A DNA stretch of 40,231 bases. Source: Caldifarciminota bacterium. Lineage in GTDB: Bacteria > Hydrothermota > Hydrothermia > WGAB01. Position numbers and translations under genes: made by a program. Of this stretch, positions 17,240-27,400 are shown piece after piece (positions within the stretch are counted from its first letter, which is position 1; each line of letters begins with the position of its first letter). The stretch is taken from positions 1 to 40,231 of the forward strand of contig JALXEF010000145.1 in the NCBI GenBank assembly GCA_027069855.1, written 5' to 3'. The notes under the pieces were generated by a model. It was not told where the DNA came from. It made no database searches and saw nothing but the letters and a program-made list of their open reading frames with translations.

Positions 17240-18973
17240 TTGAAGATCGACCGTCGTTTGATGCGGAAGGCGAGGGGGGCCACGGCCCCCCTCGCTGTTA
17301 CTGTGGGCCTGGGCTTCGCCTCGGGTCTCTTGCTCATCCTGCAGGCCGGCTGGCTGGCCCGGGTGCTGGATCGGGTGTTCCTGCAGGGGCAGGCCCTTGG
17401 AGAGGTGGCGAACCTGCTGTGGGGCATCGCCGGCCTCGTGGCCCTGCGGGCGCTCCTGGCCTGGCTTTCGGAGATCTTCGCCTTTCAAGCGGCGGCCCGG
17501 GTGAAGCACGATCTCCGAACCGCCCTGTATCGGCACCTTTTACGCCTGGGGCCGGCCTATGTGGCCAGTGAACGCACCGGCGCGGTGACCACCACCGCCG
17601 TGGAACATGTGGAGGCCGTGGAGGCCTTCTTCGCCCGCTATCTGCCCCAGCTGGCCCTGGCGGCCCTGGTGCCCCTTGCCATCCTGGCCTTCGTGTTCCC
17701 CCTGGATCCGGCCTCGGGCGTGATCCTGCTGGTGACCGCCCCCCTCATGCCCTTTTTCATGGTGCTCATCGGCGCCTGGGCCGAGCGGTTGACCGCCCGC
17801 CAGTGGCGGGAACTCAGCCGAATGGGGGGCCACTTCCTGGATGTGCTCCAGGGCCTGACCACCCTCAAGATCTTCGGCCGGAGCCGGGCCTATGTGGAGG
17901 TCATCCGCGAGGTGACGGACCGGTTCCGGGATACCACCCTCGGAGTGCTGCGGGTGGCCTTCCTTTCAGCCCTGACCCTGGAACTGCTTGCCACCATCAG
18001 CACGGCGCTCGTGGCCGTGGGCGTGGGGCTCCGGCTGCTCTACGGCCACCTGCCCTTTTACGAAGCCTTCTTCGTGTTGCTGCTGGCGCCGGAGTTCTAT
18101 CAACCCCTGCGGAACCTGGGCACCCAGTTCCATGCGGCCATGGGCGCCGCCGAGGCGGCCCGCCACATCTTTGAAATCCTGGAAACCCCGGCTCCGAGCC
18201 GGCCGGGTCCCCGGGTGGCCGTGCCCGAAACCCGCCCCTTCGCCCTGGAACTCCGGAACCTGACCTTCCGGTATCGGCCCCGGGATCCTCCGGTGCTGGA
18301 AAACCTCTCGCTGGATCTCGCACCCGGGGAGCGCGTGGCTGTCGTAGGCCCTTCGGGCGCCGGCAAAACCACCCTGTTCCGCCTGATCCTGGGCTTTTAC
18401 CAGCCCACGGAGGGCGAGATCCTGGCCCAGGGCCGGCCGATCCAGCGGATGGACCCCGAGGCGTGGCGCCGGCTCATCGCCTGGGTGCCCCAGCGCCCCT
18501 ACCTCTTCTACGGCACCGTGTGGGAGAACCTGCGCCTGGCTTCTCCGGAGGCTTCCGACGAGGAGATCCTGCAGGCCTGCCAGCGGGCCCAGGCCCACGA
18601 CTTTATAGAGCAGCTGCCCCAGGGCTACGACACCCTCATCGGGGAACGGGGCGTGCGGCTCTCCGGCGGCCAGGCCCAGCGCCTGGCCCTGGCCCGGGCC
18701 CTCCTCCGGGACGCCCCGCTGGTGCTCCTGGACGAACCCACGGCCCACCTGGACCGGGCCACCGAGGAGCGGATCCAGGAAACCCTGGAGCGCTGGACCC
18801 GCGGGCGCACCACCCTGGTGATCGCCCACCGGCTGCGCACGATCCGGTGGGTGGACCGCGTGGTGGTCCTGGAAAACGGCCGCCTGGTGGAACAGGGGCC
18901 CCCTGAGGTCTTGCTCCGGAAGGGCGGGGCCTTTGCCGAACTCCTGGCCGCCTACGGAGGGTATCTGCCGTGA
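17240..18973 (+). CDS. cydD: ABC transporter permease/ATPase CydD
   Basis: TM domain plus Walker A GPSGAGKTT, signature LSGGQAQRLALARALL, Walker B LVLLDEPTAHLD; follows cydAB; TTG start. Confidence 0.92.
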   Translation: MKIDRRLMRKARGATAPLAVTVGLGFASGLLLILQAGWLARVLDRVFLQGQALGEVANLLWGIAGLVALRALLAWLSEIFAFQAAARVKHDLRTALYRHLLRLGPAYVASERTGAVTTTAVEHVEAVEAFFARYLPQLALAALVPLAILAFVFPLDPASGVILLVTAPLMPFFMVLIGAWAERLTARQWRELSRMGGHFLDVLQGLTTLKIFGRSRAYVEVIREVTDRFRDTTLGVLRVAFLSALTLELLATISTALVAVGVGLRLLYGHLPFYEAFFVLLLAPEFYQPLRNLGTQFHAAMGAAEAARHIFEILETPAPSRPGPRVAVPETRPFALELRNLTFRYRPRDPPVLENLSLDLAPGERVAVVGPSGAGKTTLFRLILGFYQPTEGEILAQGRPIQRMDPEAWRRLIAWVPQRPYLFYGTVWENLRLASPEASDEEILQACQRAQAHDFIEQLPQGYDTLIGERGVRLSGGQAQRLALARALLRDAPLVLLDEPTAHLDRATEERIQETLERWTRGRTTLVIAHRLRTIRWVDRVVVLENGRLVEQGPPEVLLRKGGAFAELLAAYGGYLP

Positions 18974-20649
18974 GGACCTTCGGCCGATTGCTTGGCATCG
19001 TGCTGCCGGCCTGGCGCTGGATGCTCGTGTCGGTGTTCCTGGGCGCCTGCACCGTGGCGGCCAACATCGGTCTGATGACCACGGCGGCTTATCTCATCGC
19101 CTCGGCGGCCCTGCATCCGCCCCTGGGTACGCTCTTCGTGCCCATCACCGGGGTCCGGTTCTTCGGCATCTCGCGGGGCGTGTTCCGGTACGGCGAACGC
19201 CTGGTGACCCACAACACCACCTTCCGTATCCTGGCCCGGCTGCGGGTGTGGTTCTACGAACGGCTGGAACGCCTGGCGCCGGCCCGGCTCCAGGGGTATC
19301 GGAGCGGCGACCTCTTGAGCCGGATGATCTCCGACATTGAGACCCTGGAGCACTTCTATGTGCGGGTGCTCGCACCCCCGCTCGTGGCCGTTTTGATTCT
19401 CCTCGGGGCGTTTTTCCTGCTCCGGCACTTCGTGGGCACCGGCCCGGCCGTGGGAATTCTGCTCTTTTGGGGTGGTGCCGGTATCCTCGTGCCCTGGCTG
19501 GTGGAACGCTGGGCCCGCAAGCCCGGCCAGCAGTGGATCCGCCGGCGGGGCGACCTGAGCGCCCACCTGGTGGACGGTATCCAGGGCATGCCCGATCTGC
19601 TGGCCTTCGGCGCGCATCACCGAAAGGCGAAAACCCTTGACCACCTGAGCCGCCGGCTCATCGCCGACCAAACCCGCCTGAGCGCCATCACCGGCTTCGC
19701 CTCGGCCGCAATGCTGGCGGCCACCCACCTGGCCGTAATCGCCGTGCTGGTGTGGGCCATTCCCCAGGTGGCCCGGGGAGAACTGGCCGGCGTGCTGCTG
19801 CCGGTGGTGGCCCTTCTGGTGTTGACCAGCTTTGAGGCGGTGATGCCGCTGCCTGAAGCGTTCCAGTTTTTGGGGAAGTCCCTGGAGGCCGCCCGGCGCC
19901 TGTTCCGGGTGGTGGACACGCCGGTGCCGGTCCAGGACCCGCCTGCCTCGGCCACGCCGCGGGATTTCTCGGTGGACATCCAGGACCTCTGGTTTCGGTA
20001 CGATCCTGTGGAGCCGTGGGTGCTTCGGGGTGTTGATCTGCACCTCAGGGAGGGCGAGCGGGTGCTCCTCATGGGGCCCTCCGGGGCCGGCAAAACCACC
20101 CTGGTGGCCCTGCTGCTCCGGTTCTGGGACTACGAACGGGGCTCGCTGCGCCTGGGTGGCCACGAGTTAAAGGCCTACCGGGCCGACGATGTGCGCCGCT
20201 GGATCGCGGTGCTGGACCAGAAACCCTACCTCTTCAACACCACGATCCGCGAGAACCTCCTGCTGGCCCGGCCCGAGGCCACCCAGGAGGAGATTGAACA
20301 GGCCTGCCGCGTGGCCCAGATCCACGACTTCATCCAATCGTTGCCCGAGGGCTACGACACCTATGTGGGTGAGGGCGGGGTGCGCCTTTCCGGCGGCCAG
20401 GCCCAGCGCATTGCCATCGCCCGGGCCGTGCTGCGCGGCGCCCCGATCTGGATCCTGGACGAACCCACCGAGGGCCTGGATGCCCTCACCGAGCAGGCCC
20501 TGCTCCAGACCCTGGAACAGGCCTTAGAGGGCCGCACCGTGCTCATCATCAGCCACCGGCCGCTGGCCCTGCGCCGGCTGGATCGGGTGCTCTGGATGGA
20601 AAACGGTCGGCTGGAGGAAGTCCCGCTACGGCGGCGGGAGCGTTTCTAA
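18970..20649 (+). CDS. cydC: ABC transporter permease/ATPase CydC
   Basis: Walker A GPSGAGKTT, signature RLSGGQAQRIAIARAVL, Walker B IWILDEPTEGLD; GTG start overlaps cydD stop. Confidence 0.92.
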   Translation: MRTFGRLLGIVLPAWRWMLVSVFLGACTVAANIGLMTTAAYLIASAALHPPLGTLFVPITGVRFFGISRGVFRYGERLVTHNTTFRILARLRVWFYERLERLAPARLQGYRSGDLLSRMISDIETLEHFYVRVLAPPLVAVLILLGAFFLLRHFVGTGPAVGILLFWGGAGILVPWLVERWARKPGQQWIRRRGDLSAHLVDGIQGMPDLLAFGAHHRKAKTLDHLSRRLIADQTRLSAITGFASAAMLAATHLAVIAVLVWAIPQVARGELAGVLLPVVALLVLTSFEAVMPLPEAFQFLGKSLEAARRLFRVVDTPVPVQDPPASATPRDFSVDIQDLWFRYDPVEPWVLRGVDLHLREGERVLLMGPSGAGKTTLVALLLRFWDYERGSLRLGGHELKAYRADDVRRWIAVLDQKPYLFNTTIRENLLLARPEATQEEIEQACRVAQIHDFIQSLPEGYDTYVGEGGVRLSGGQAQRIAIARAVLRGAPIWILDEPTEGLDALTEQALLQTLEQALEGRTVLIISHRPLALRRLDRVLWMENGRLEEVPLRRRERF

Positions 20650-21243
20650 GGTGCGGGCCAGGTCGCGGAGGGCCTGGACCAGTTCCTGAAAGTCCACCCC
20701 CAGGTTTTCCAGGGGTTCCACGAAGTCGCGGTGCCGGCGTTGGGCCCGGTATGCGGGTTGCCGCCGGGGCAGGGCCAGGTATCGTTCCATCCGTTCTACG
20801 GTTTCCCGGCTGTACACCAGCGACACCCCATAGATCACGCGCTCCCGCGACAGGTAAAAGGTGCTGCCCGCCACCTTGCGGTCTCCCACGACATAGTCAA
20901 ACCAGTCGGTGCGGAGCCGCACCGGGGCGCCGAGGCGCCCGAGAACCCGGCACAGGGGCTCTCCCACCCACCGGGCGTACACCCGAAGCGGCCGGCGCTT
21001 CGGGCTCCAGAACCCCACCTCCAGCACGGGCACCCTGGGGTCCAGCACCACGGTGCCACCGCCGCCCAGGCGCTGCTTGATCACCACCTCGGGCCGCAGG
21101 TTTTCTAAGAGGAGATCGTGCCGGGCATCGCCGAAACGCCCGAGCACGATCATCTCCCTCCGGGGCAACCAGAACCGGGCGATCACCGGGCGCTCGGGCG
21201 CAAGGTGGTGCAGGATCCACCAGTCGTAGGGGCCCTCGTGCAT
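20626..21243 (-). CDS. Lipoate-protein ligase A family (BPL/LPL domain)
   Basis: RFWLPRREMIVLGRFGDARH; KQRLGGGGTVVLDPRVPVLEVGF; VGDRKVAGSTFYLSRERVIYGVSLVY. 3' end overlaps cydC by 24 bp. Confidence 0.75.
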   Translation of the reverse strand: MHEGPYDWWILHHLAPERPVIARFWLPRREMIVLGRFGDARHDLLLENLRPEVVIKQRLGGGGTVVLDPRVPVLEVGFWSPKRRPLRVYARWVGEPLCRVLGRLGAPVRLRTDWFDYVVGDRKVAGSTFYLSRERVIYGVSLVYSRETVERMERYLALPRRQPAYRAQRRHRDFVEPLENLGVDFQELVQALRDLARTLETLPPP

Positions 21244-21264
21244 GGCCTTTATTGTGCAGGAGCG

Positions 21265-21270
21265 TATAAT
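21265..21270 (+). promoter_or_regulatory. -10 element (TATAAT), 7 nt before the ATG at 21278
   Basis: TATAAT-TGCCGAC-ATG; no SD. Confidence 0.5.
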
Positions 21271-21277
21271 TGCCGAC

Positions 21278-21757
21278 ATGCTGAATCTGTGGACCGCCTT
21301 GATCCTGGGCTGGCTTTCCGTTTCCGGAGGCCAGGTGACCCTGGGGTACCATGTGCCCCTTTCCGGCTACGATGTGCTCTCAGGATACGGGCTTCAGGCC
21401 GCCCTGTGGACGGCCGGGCCCAAACCGATGCTGGACCTGGGCCTGGCCCTGAACCTGGACGGCTTCAAGGGCGAAGAGCGGTACCGGCTGAGCCTGTGGG
21501 GCCTGGGGCCGATGCTCTCCCTGCGGATGGAGCGGGTGAGCGTGCAAACCGGTGTGCTCTTCGGCCGGCTCCATCGGCGGATGGGCACGGGACAGGAGCA
21601 GGGGAGCGCTGGCCGCTGGATCCTGCAGGGTTCCTATCCGGTGGCCCGCTGGCCCGGGGCCGAGATCCACCTGCTGGCGGGCTATGCCGTGGTGCCGGGC
21701 CGGGAAAGCCGGTTCCATTTCGCCAGTATGGGCCTGGGGGTCCGCTGGTACCCCTGA
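21278..21757 (+). CDS. Hypothetical exported/outer-membrane beta-barrel-like protein
   Basis: Signal peptide MLNLWTALILGWLSVSGG; alternating hydrophobic strands; ends FHFASMGLGVRWYP (terminal aromatic). Confidence 0.55.
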   Translation: MLNLWTALILGWLSVSGGQVTLGYHVPLSGYDVLSGYGLQAALWTAGPKPMLDLGLALNLDGFKGEERYRLSLWGLGPMLSLRMERVSVQTGVLFGRLHRRMGTGQEQGSAGRWILQGSYPVARWPGAEIHLLAGYAVVPGRESRFHFASMGLGVRWYP

Positions 21758-21806
21758 GGGGTGTACAATTAAGCGCTTCCAGACGAACGAGGAGGTTTGA
21801 GCGACC

Positions 21807-22019
21807 ATGAAACAGGGCATTCATCCGAAGTATTACGAAGATGCCGAAATCCGCTGCGCCTGCGGCAATGTCATGAAGGTCGGCTCCACCCGGAAGAGCA
21901 TGACCGTGGAAGTGTGTTCCAAGTGTCATCCCTTCTACACCGGCGAACTCCGCCGGATCGGTGTGGACACCAGCGGGCGCATTGAGAAGTTCATCAAGAA
22001 GTACGGCTGGGAGGGCTGA
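21807..22019 (+). CDS. rpmE: 50S ribosomal protein L31
   Basis: [50 protein letters not shown]; CxC/CxxC Zn type; SD GAGGAGG. Confidence 0.97.
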   Translation: MKQGIHPKYYEDAEIRCACGNVMKVGSTRKSMTVEVCSKCHPFYTGELRRIGVDTSGRIEKFIKKYGWEG

Positions 22020-22020
22020 C

Positions 22021-22500
22021 ATGCGGGTGCTGGCAACGGTGGGCCTGGGTGTGGCGCTGTTTCTGGCCGCCTGTGCCCCACGCCGCACCACCCAGCCCCC
22101 GCAGCAGCAGCCCGCGCCGCCTCCGCCCACCACGGCATCCGGCGAGAGCCTGCAGGAGACCCCGCCCATAGAGCAGCGGAGCGAGCCGGTCATCATCTTT
22201 GAGGAGGAGCCTGCGCCGCCCGAAACCACGGCCCAGCAGGCGGCCACACCCGCGCCTGTGGGGATCCCGGTGTTTCGGGTCCAGGTGTTTGCCGCCTCGT
22301 CCCGGGAGCGGGCCGAGATGATCGCCCAGGACCTCCGGCAAATCCAGAAGGAGCCCGTGGTGGTCGTGGAGGAGGGTGGGCTCTTCAAGGTGCAGGTGGG
22401 ATCCTTCGGTTCCCGGCTCCTGGCCGAGGGGTACCGCGATTTCCTGCGCACCAAGGGCTATCCCGACGCCTTTGTGGTAGAGATTTCACCGGGTCCGTGA
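22021..22500 (+). CDS. SPOR-domain lipoprotein
   Basis: Lipobox-like LFLAACAP, Pro/Gln-rich linker, SPOR-like FRVQVFAASSRERAEMIAQDLRQ...LFKVQVGSFGSRLLAEGYRDFLRTKGYPDAFVV. Confidence 0.85.
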   Translation: MRVLATVGLGVALFLAACAPRRTTQPPQQQPAPPPPTTASGESLQETPPIEQRSEPVIIFEEEPAPPETTAQQAATPAPVGIPVFRVQVFAASSRERAEMIAQDLRQIQKEPVVVVEEGGLFKVQVGSFGSRLLAEGYRDFLRTKGYPDAFVVEISPGP

Positions 22501-23084
22501 AGCCGCTATTCCTGGCCACCTCCAATCCCCATAAACTCCGCGAGATCCAGGAGATTCTGGAACTTCTGGGCCTGGCCCACGCCTTTCGGCTCCAGGCCCG
22601 GGCCCCGGAGGTGGAGGAAACTGGGGTGACCTTTCTGGAAAACGCCTGGATCAAGGCCCGCCAGGTGTACCAGGCCACGGGCCGGCCTGTGATCGCCGAG
22701 GACACCGGCCTGGTGGTGGAAAGCCTGGACGGCGCACCGGGCCTGTTTTCCGCGCGTTTCGCCGGCAGCCCCACGGACCACCGGCAGAACCTGAACAAAC
22801 TGCTGGCCCTTCTGCAGGGTAGGGGAGAGGAGGCCCGGCGGGCGCGGTTCGTATGCTACGCAGTGTACCTGGACGATGAGCGCCGGGTTTGGGCCCGGGG
22901 TGAGGTGCAGGGCCTGATTGCGCAGGAGGCCCGCGGGAACCGGGGCTTCGGGTACGATCCCATCTTTCTGTATCCGCCCCTGGGCCGCACCTTCGGCGAA
23001 CTGGCCCCGGTCCTGAAGAACCGCCGAAGCCACCGGTACCACGCCTTCCGCCGCCTGTTCCAGAAACTCGGGATGCTGCCGTGA
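22497..23084 (+). CDS. rdgB: XTP/dITP diphosphatase (RdgB/HAM1)
   Basis: LFLATSNPHKLREIQEIL...ETGVTFLENAWIKARQVYQATGRPVIAEDTGLVVESLDGAPGLFSARFAG...GNRGFGYDPIF. Confidence 0.95.
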   Translation: MKPLFLATSNPHKLREIQEILELLGLAHAFRLQARAPEVEETGVTFLENAWIKARQVYQATGRPVIAEDTGLVVESLDGAPGLFSARFAGSPTDHRQNLNKLLALLQGRGEEARRARFVCYAVYLDDERRVWARGEVQGLIAQEARGNRGFGYDPIFLYPPLGRTFGELAPVLKNRRSHRYHAFRRLFQKLGMLP

Positions 23085-23620
23085 AGCCCTGCCAGGCCGT
23101 GGCCTTTCTGGACCGGGACGGTGTGCTCATTGAAGACGTGCACTACCTGAGCCGGCCCGACCAGCTCCGGCTTCGCCCCGGCGTTCCCCGGGCGCTTCGG
23201 GAACTGCAGCGCCTGGGGTTCCGGCTGGCGGTGGTCACCAACCAATCGGGCGTGGCCCGGGGGTATCTCTCCCTGGCGCAACTCCACCGGGTGCATCGGC
23301 TGCTTGCCCTCCGGCTGCAGCAGGAAGGGGTCTATGGCTTGGAGTTCCTGGTGTGCCCGCATCACCCCTCGGAGCGCTGCGGCTGCCGCAAACCCGGCAC
23401 CTTCCTGGCGCTGCAGTACTTCCGGCGGCATCCGGAGGTGTGTCGGGGCATCGTGGTGGGCGACCGGGCTTCGGACATGGCCTTCGCCCAGCGACTGGGG
23501 TTTCCGGGTTTTTGTGTGGGAACCTGCGGCCTGTATAATGCACCGGAAATCGTGGGGTCCTTTCCGGGGCTCCCCGAGGTGGTCCAATGGCTCAAACAAC
23601 ACCCCGGCTTTCCATCGTAA
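23081..23620 (+). CDS. HAD-IIIA phosphatase, GmhB-like (heptose 1,7-bisphosphate phosphatase family)
   Basis: VAFLDRDGVLIEDVHYLSRPDQLRLRPGVPRALRELQRLGFRLAVVTNQSGVARG...CGCRKP...VVGDRASDMAFA. Confidence 0.88.
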   Translation: MKPCQAVAFLDRDGVLIEDVHYLSRPDQLRLRPGVPRALRELQRLGFRLAVVTNQSGVARGYLSLAQLHRVHRLLALRLQQEGVYGLEFLVCPHHPSERCGCRKPGTFLALQYFRRHPEVCRGIVVGDRASDMAFAQRLGFPGFCVGTCGLYNAPEIVGSFPGLPEVVQWLKQHPGFPS

Positions 23621-24288
23621 TGCCCGTTTACAACGAGGAGCGGAGCATTGAGCAGGTGCTCCGCCGCCTGCGGCGGCTCCCGCTGCCCTCCTACGAAGTG
23701 GTGGTGGTGGACGACGGTTCCACCGACGGCACCCGCGAGATCTTGCGTCGCTGGGACGGCGCAGAGGACGGGCGGTTCCGCGTGATCCTCCAGGAACGCA
23801 ACACCGGCAAGGGCGGCGCAGTGCGGCGGGGTGTGCAGGAGGCCCGGGGTGAGTATGTGGTGATCCAGGATGCCGACCTGGAATACGACCCCCAGGACCT
23901 GGCCCTCCTGTATCGGGAAATTGAACAGGGCCGGGCCCGGGTGGTGTACGGCAGCCGCTTTCTGGGCGGCGGGGAGTTCCTGCTGTCCAGTAAGATTGCC
24001 AATCGGGTCTTGAGTTTGTTGACCAGTGTGCTGTATGGTAAAAGGGTGACCGACATGGAAACCTGTTACAAAATGATGCCGAGAGACCTTTACCTTTCCC
24101 TTCAAATTCGGGCCAACCGCTTTGATATGGAGCCCGAAATCACCGCCAAGATCCTCCGCCAGGGGATCCCCATCCGGGAGGTGCCCATCCGGTACCGAGG
24201 GCGCAATCGCAGCGAGGGCAAAAAAATCGGAGTGAGGGACGGATTGCAGGCCGTGTACACGTTGGTGCGCTATCGGTTCGTGCGGTAA
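23587..24288 (+). CDS. Glycosyltransferase family 2 (dolichyl-phosphate mannosyltransferase-like)
   Basis: LSIVMPVYNEERSIEQVLRRL; VVVDDGSTDGTREIL; GKGGAVRRGVQEARGEYVVIQDADLEYDPQDL. Overlaps the preceding CDS by 34 bp. Confidence 0.9.
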   Translation: MAQTTPRLSIVMPVYNEERSIEQVLRRLRRLPLPSYEVVVVDDGSTDGTREILRRWDGAEDGRFRVILQERNTGKGGAVRRGVQEARGEYVVIQDADLEYDPQDLALLYREIEQGRARVVYGSRFLGGGEFLLSSKIANRVLSLLTSVLYGKRVTDMETCYKMMPRDLYLSLQIRANRFDMEPEITAKILRQGIPIREVPIRYRGRNRSEGKKIGVRDGLQAVYTLVRYRFVR

Positions 24289-24320
24289 AACCCTATAAAC
24301 CATCGGGAGGTGATTGGGTC

Positions 24321-24491
24321 ATGTCGCTGGACCCCAAACTCGTGGAACTGCTGGCGTGCCCGAAGTGCCACGGGCCGCTGGAATACGACCCGGAGCGCGA
24401 AGTGCTGCGCTGCCCTCGGTGCAAACTGGAATATCCGATCCGGGAGGGCATCCCGGTGTTGCTCCTGGAGGAGGCGAAGAAGTATGAATAG
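24321..24491 (+). CDS. Trm112/YcaR-like small zinc-binding protein (56 aa)
   Basis: My translation: MSLDPKLVELLACPKCHGPLEYDPEREVLRCPRCKLEYPIREGIPVLLLEEAKKYE; CPxC...CPRC pair plus IREGIPVLL; SD GGGAGGTGA. Below the ORF-track length cutoff. Confidence 0.9.
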   Translation: MSLDPKLVELLACPKCHGPLEYDPEREVLRCPRCKLEYPIREGIPVLLLEEAKKYE

Positions 24492-27400
24492 AGCGGCCCT
24501 CGGGCTCCTGATCCTCGGTCTTTTCGCCGGTACCCTGCAGGCCTGGCCTGTGCCCCAGGCCACGGTGGAGCAGGTGAGATCTACGGAAAAGGGCATTTCC
24601 TTTGTGTTCCACCTGACCCGCCTGGATACCGAACGCCTCTGGATCCAGGGAGAAGCCTACCTGAAGGTGGGGGTGGGTGATGCCCCGGTGTCCTGGAAGA
24701 TCGGCGATCCCCTGTTGCCCCGGTATGAGGTGCCCTTTGCGGTGCCGCCGGGCCGTCGGCCGGTGCTGCGCCGGCTGGAGGTGCTCCAGGAGGAACGGGT
24801 GCCGGTCCACGGCCGCATCTTCACCTACGGCGGCTTTGGCGAAGACGGCCTGAGCCCTCTGCCGGGCCCGCCGCCAGAGCCCCGGGAGTTCCCCGATGCC
24901 TGGGCCCAGCCGCCGGAAACCGCCCTTCGTCGGCACCTCAAGTACGGAATCCTGCCTGTGACGCCGGTGCGCTGGACCCCCTCCGGCCTGCGGGTGGCCC
25001 GCAGGATCCGGGTGGAGATCGCCTTTGAGGCCGACCCTGCGTTGAGCCGCCGGGAGGTACCCTATCAGGGTGCCGATCCCTTCCAGGAGATCCACGAGCG
25101 TACGGTGATCAACCCCGAACAGGTGCGGGCCTGGCTTGTGAACCGGGCGCGGCCTGCCCGTACGCCGGTTTTGCAGCAGGATCCCTTTGCCACGGCCTCG
25201 GCCTGGATCCGGATTCCCCTAACCGAACCCGGCGTCTATGCCGTGACCTATGAAGACCTGCTGGCCACCGGCGTTCCCGGCCCCTTTGAGTCGGCGGGTT
25301 TGAACCTGTTCTCCCTTGGACCCGACACCTTGCCCTCGCGCACGGCCGATTCCCTGACGCCGGTGTTCCGCCCCGTGGCCTTCCTGCTCAAGGACGGCGA
25401 CGACGGCGTGTTCGGGCCCGGCGATACCCTGTTCTTTTACAACCCCAGTGTGGCCCTGTACCGATGGAACGAGAATGCCTGGTCCTTTTACCGCAACCCC
25501 TACGCCGACACCCTGGTGTTCTGGCTCGCCCTGGGGTCCCAGGAACCGGCCCAGGTGATTGAGGAACAGGTGGTCACCGAATTCGGCGACTATCTGCAAC
25601 CTCACCCCTTCACCGCCTGGTATCGCCACGAGAAGGACCTCATCAACATCGCCAAGAAGGGCCTGTGGTGGCAGGGAGAGGCCCTGATCCGCAACCAGGG
25701 CGCCTCCTTTACCGAACTTTCGTTGTCCGTGGACCTGGATCCGACCCCGGTGTCCGGGGCCCAGGGTGTGCTCCGGTGCCAGGTCATCGGCGGCGCCGAA
25801 ACCGACCGCATCGTGGAACTGTGGTTCAACGACAGCCTGGTGCAACAGGTGAGTTTTTCGGGCATCGGGTCGAGGCTGCTGGAAACCCCGGTCCCTCTGG
25901 GTCCGCACAACACCCTGAAACTGGTGTTGCGGGCGGACGGCAATGAGGGGGTTTCGGACTTTGCCTACCTGGACTATGTGGAACTTGCGTACCCCACGCG
26001 GCAAGCCCGCCCGGACCGCCCCCTGTTCCTGAATGCCAGTGGGTCTTCCGGTTTCCTGGATCTTGCGTTCGGCCTGTCCCCTGCGCGGTGGGTGGTGGAA
26101 CAGCTGCCGGACCAGGGGGAACTGGCACCGCGGTTCTACCGGCCCCTGGCCTTGGGCGATACGGCCGTGGGGATCCGCACCACCGCCACCACGGCCGCCT
26201 ATGTGCCGGTGGCTTCGGTGCACCGACCCCCTGCAATGACCTGGCGCACCACCTTCACCCTGCGCCAGTGGAACGAGGGGGCGGACCTGCTGATCGTGGC
26301 TCCCCGCGACTTCCTGTCCACCCTGGAGCCCCTGATCCAGTGGAAGCGGCAGAACCTGTACCTCTGGGATGAGGCCGGCGGCCGGTGGCAGCGCACCGGC
26401 GGCCGGATCCGCACCGTGGCCATAGAGGATGTGTTCCAGGAGTTCGGCTACGGCATGCGCGATCCTGCAGCCCTGCACTACTTTGTGAAGTACGCCTATC
26501 TGAATGCACCGGCGCCGGCCCCCACCTACCTCCTGCTCGTGGGCGACGGCACCTACGATTACCGGAACCTCCTGGGCGCCGGGGGCAATCTGATTCCACC
26601 CTATGAGCCCTTTTATACACTGCAGCTCAACGAATCAAGCCCCATGGGGGCCTGGGACGGCTACTTCGGGGAGTTTACCGGCGACCGGTTCAGCGAAGTG
26701 CTGGTGGGTCGCCTTCCTGTGAGGAACCGCCAGGAACTGAGCGATGTCATCAACAAGATTCTGGCCTACGAGCGGGGCGAGGCCAGTGGCCCCTGGCGGA
26801 ACCGGGTGGTGCTGGTGGCCGACGATGACTACTGGGCCGATCAGTGCCGGGGTGAACTCATGCACACCCGGGACAACGACGAGATCTACCGGGAGGCGGT
26901 TCCCCGGAGCGTGGAGACCCGCACCCTGTACCTGATTGAGTACCCCCACGAGGTGCGGTCGCTGGTGGGACGGGAACTGTTCCTGCAGAACCTGAACCAG
27001 GGGGCCTTGATCTTCAATGTGTTCGGCCACGGGAACCCCATCCTCCTGTTCCACGAGGCGATTTTCTCGGTGGACGCCTTCTCGCGGGTGAACGCGGGCC
27101 GAAAGAACCCCCTGGTGGTCATTGCCTCCTGCAAAACCGGGGCCTTTGACCGGATAGATCCGGTGCATGTGGTGGGCGAGTACCTGGCTGTAGCCCCTGG
27201 CGGCATCGCTACGATCTCCGCTACCACGGTATCCTACGCCAGCTCCAATGCGGCCTATGCCCGGGCCCTGATCGGGCTGGCCCTGGACGGGCAGCCCCAT
27301 CCCCTGGGCGAACTCCTGGAGTACGGCAAAAACAACCGGTTTTATGCCCTGCTGGGCGACCCTTCGGTGCCCCTGCAGCGCCCCGCTGAGAACCTCACGG

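Noticed and set aside
16178-17536. 452-aa - strand ORF antisense to cydB/cydD
   Set aside because: Shadow ORF full of His/Gln/Glu repeats; cydB and cydD are confident.
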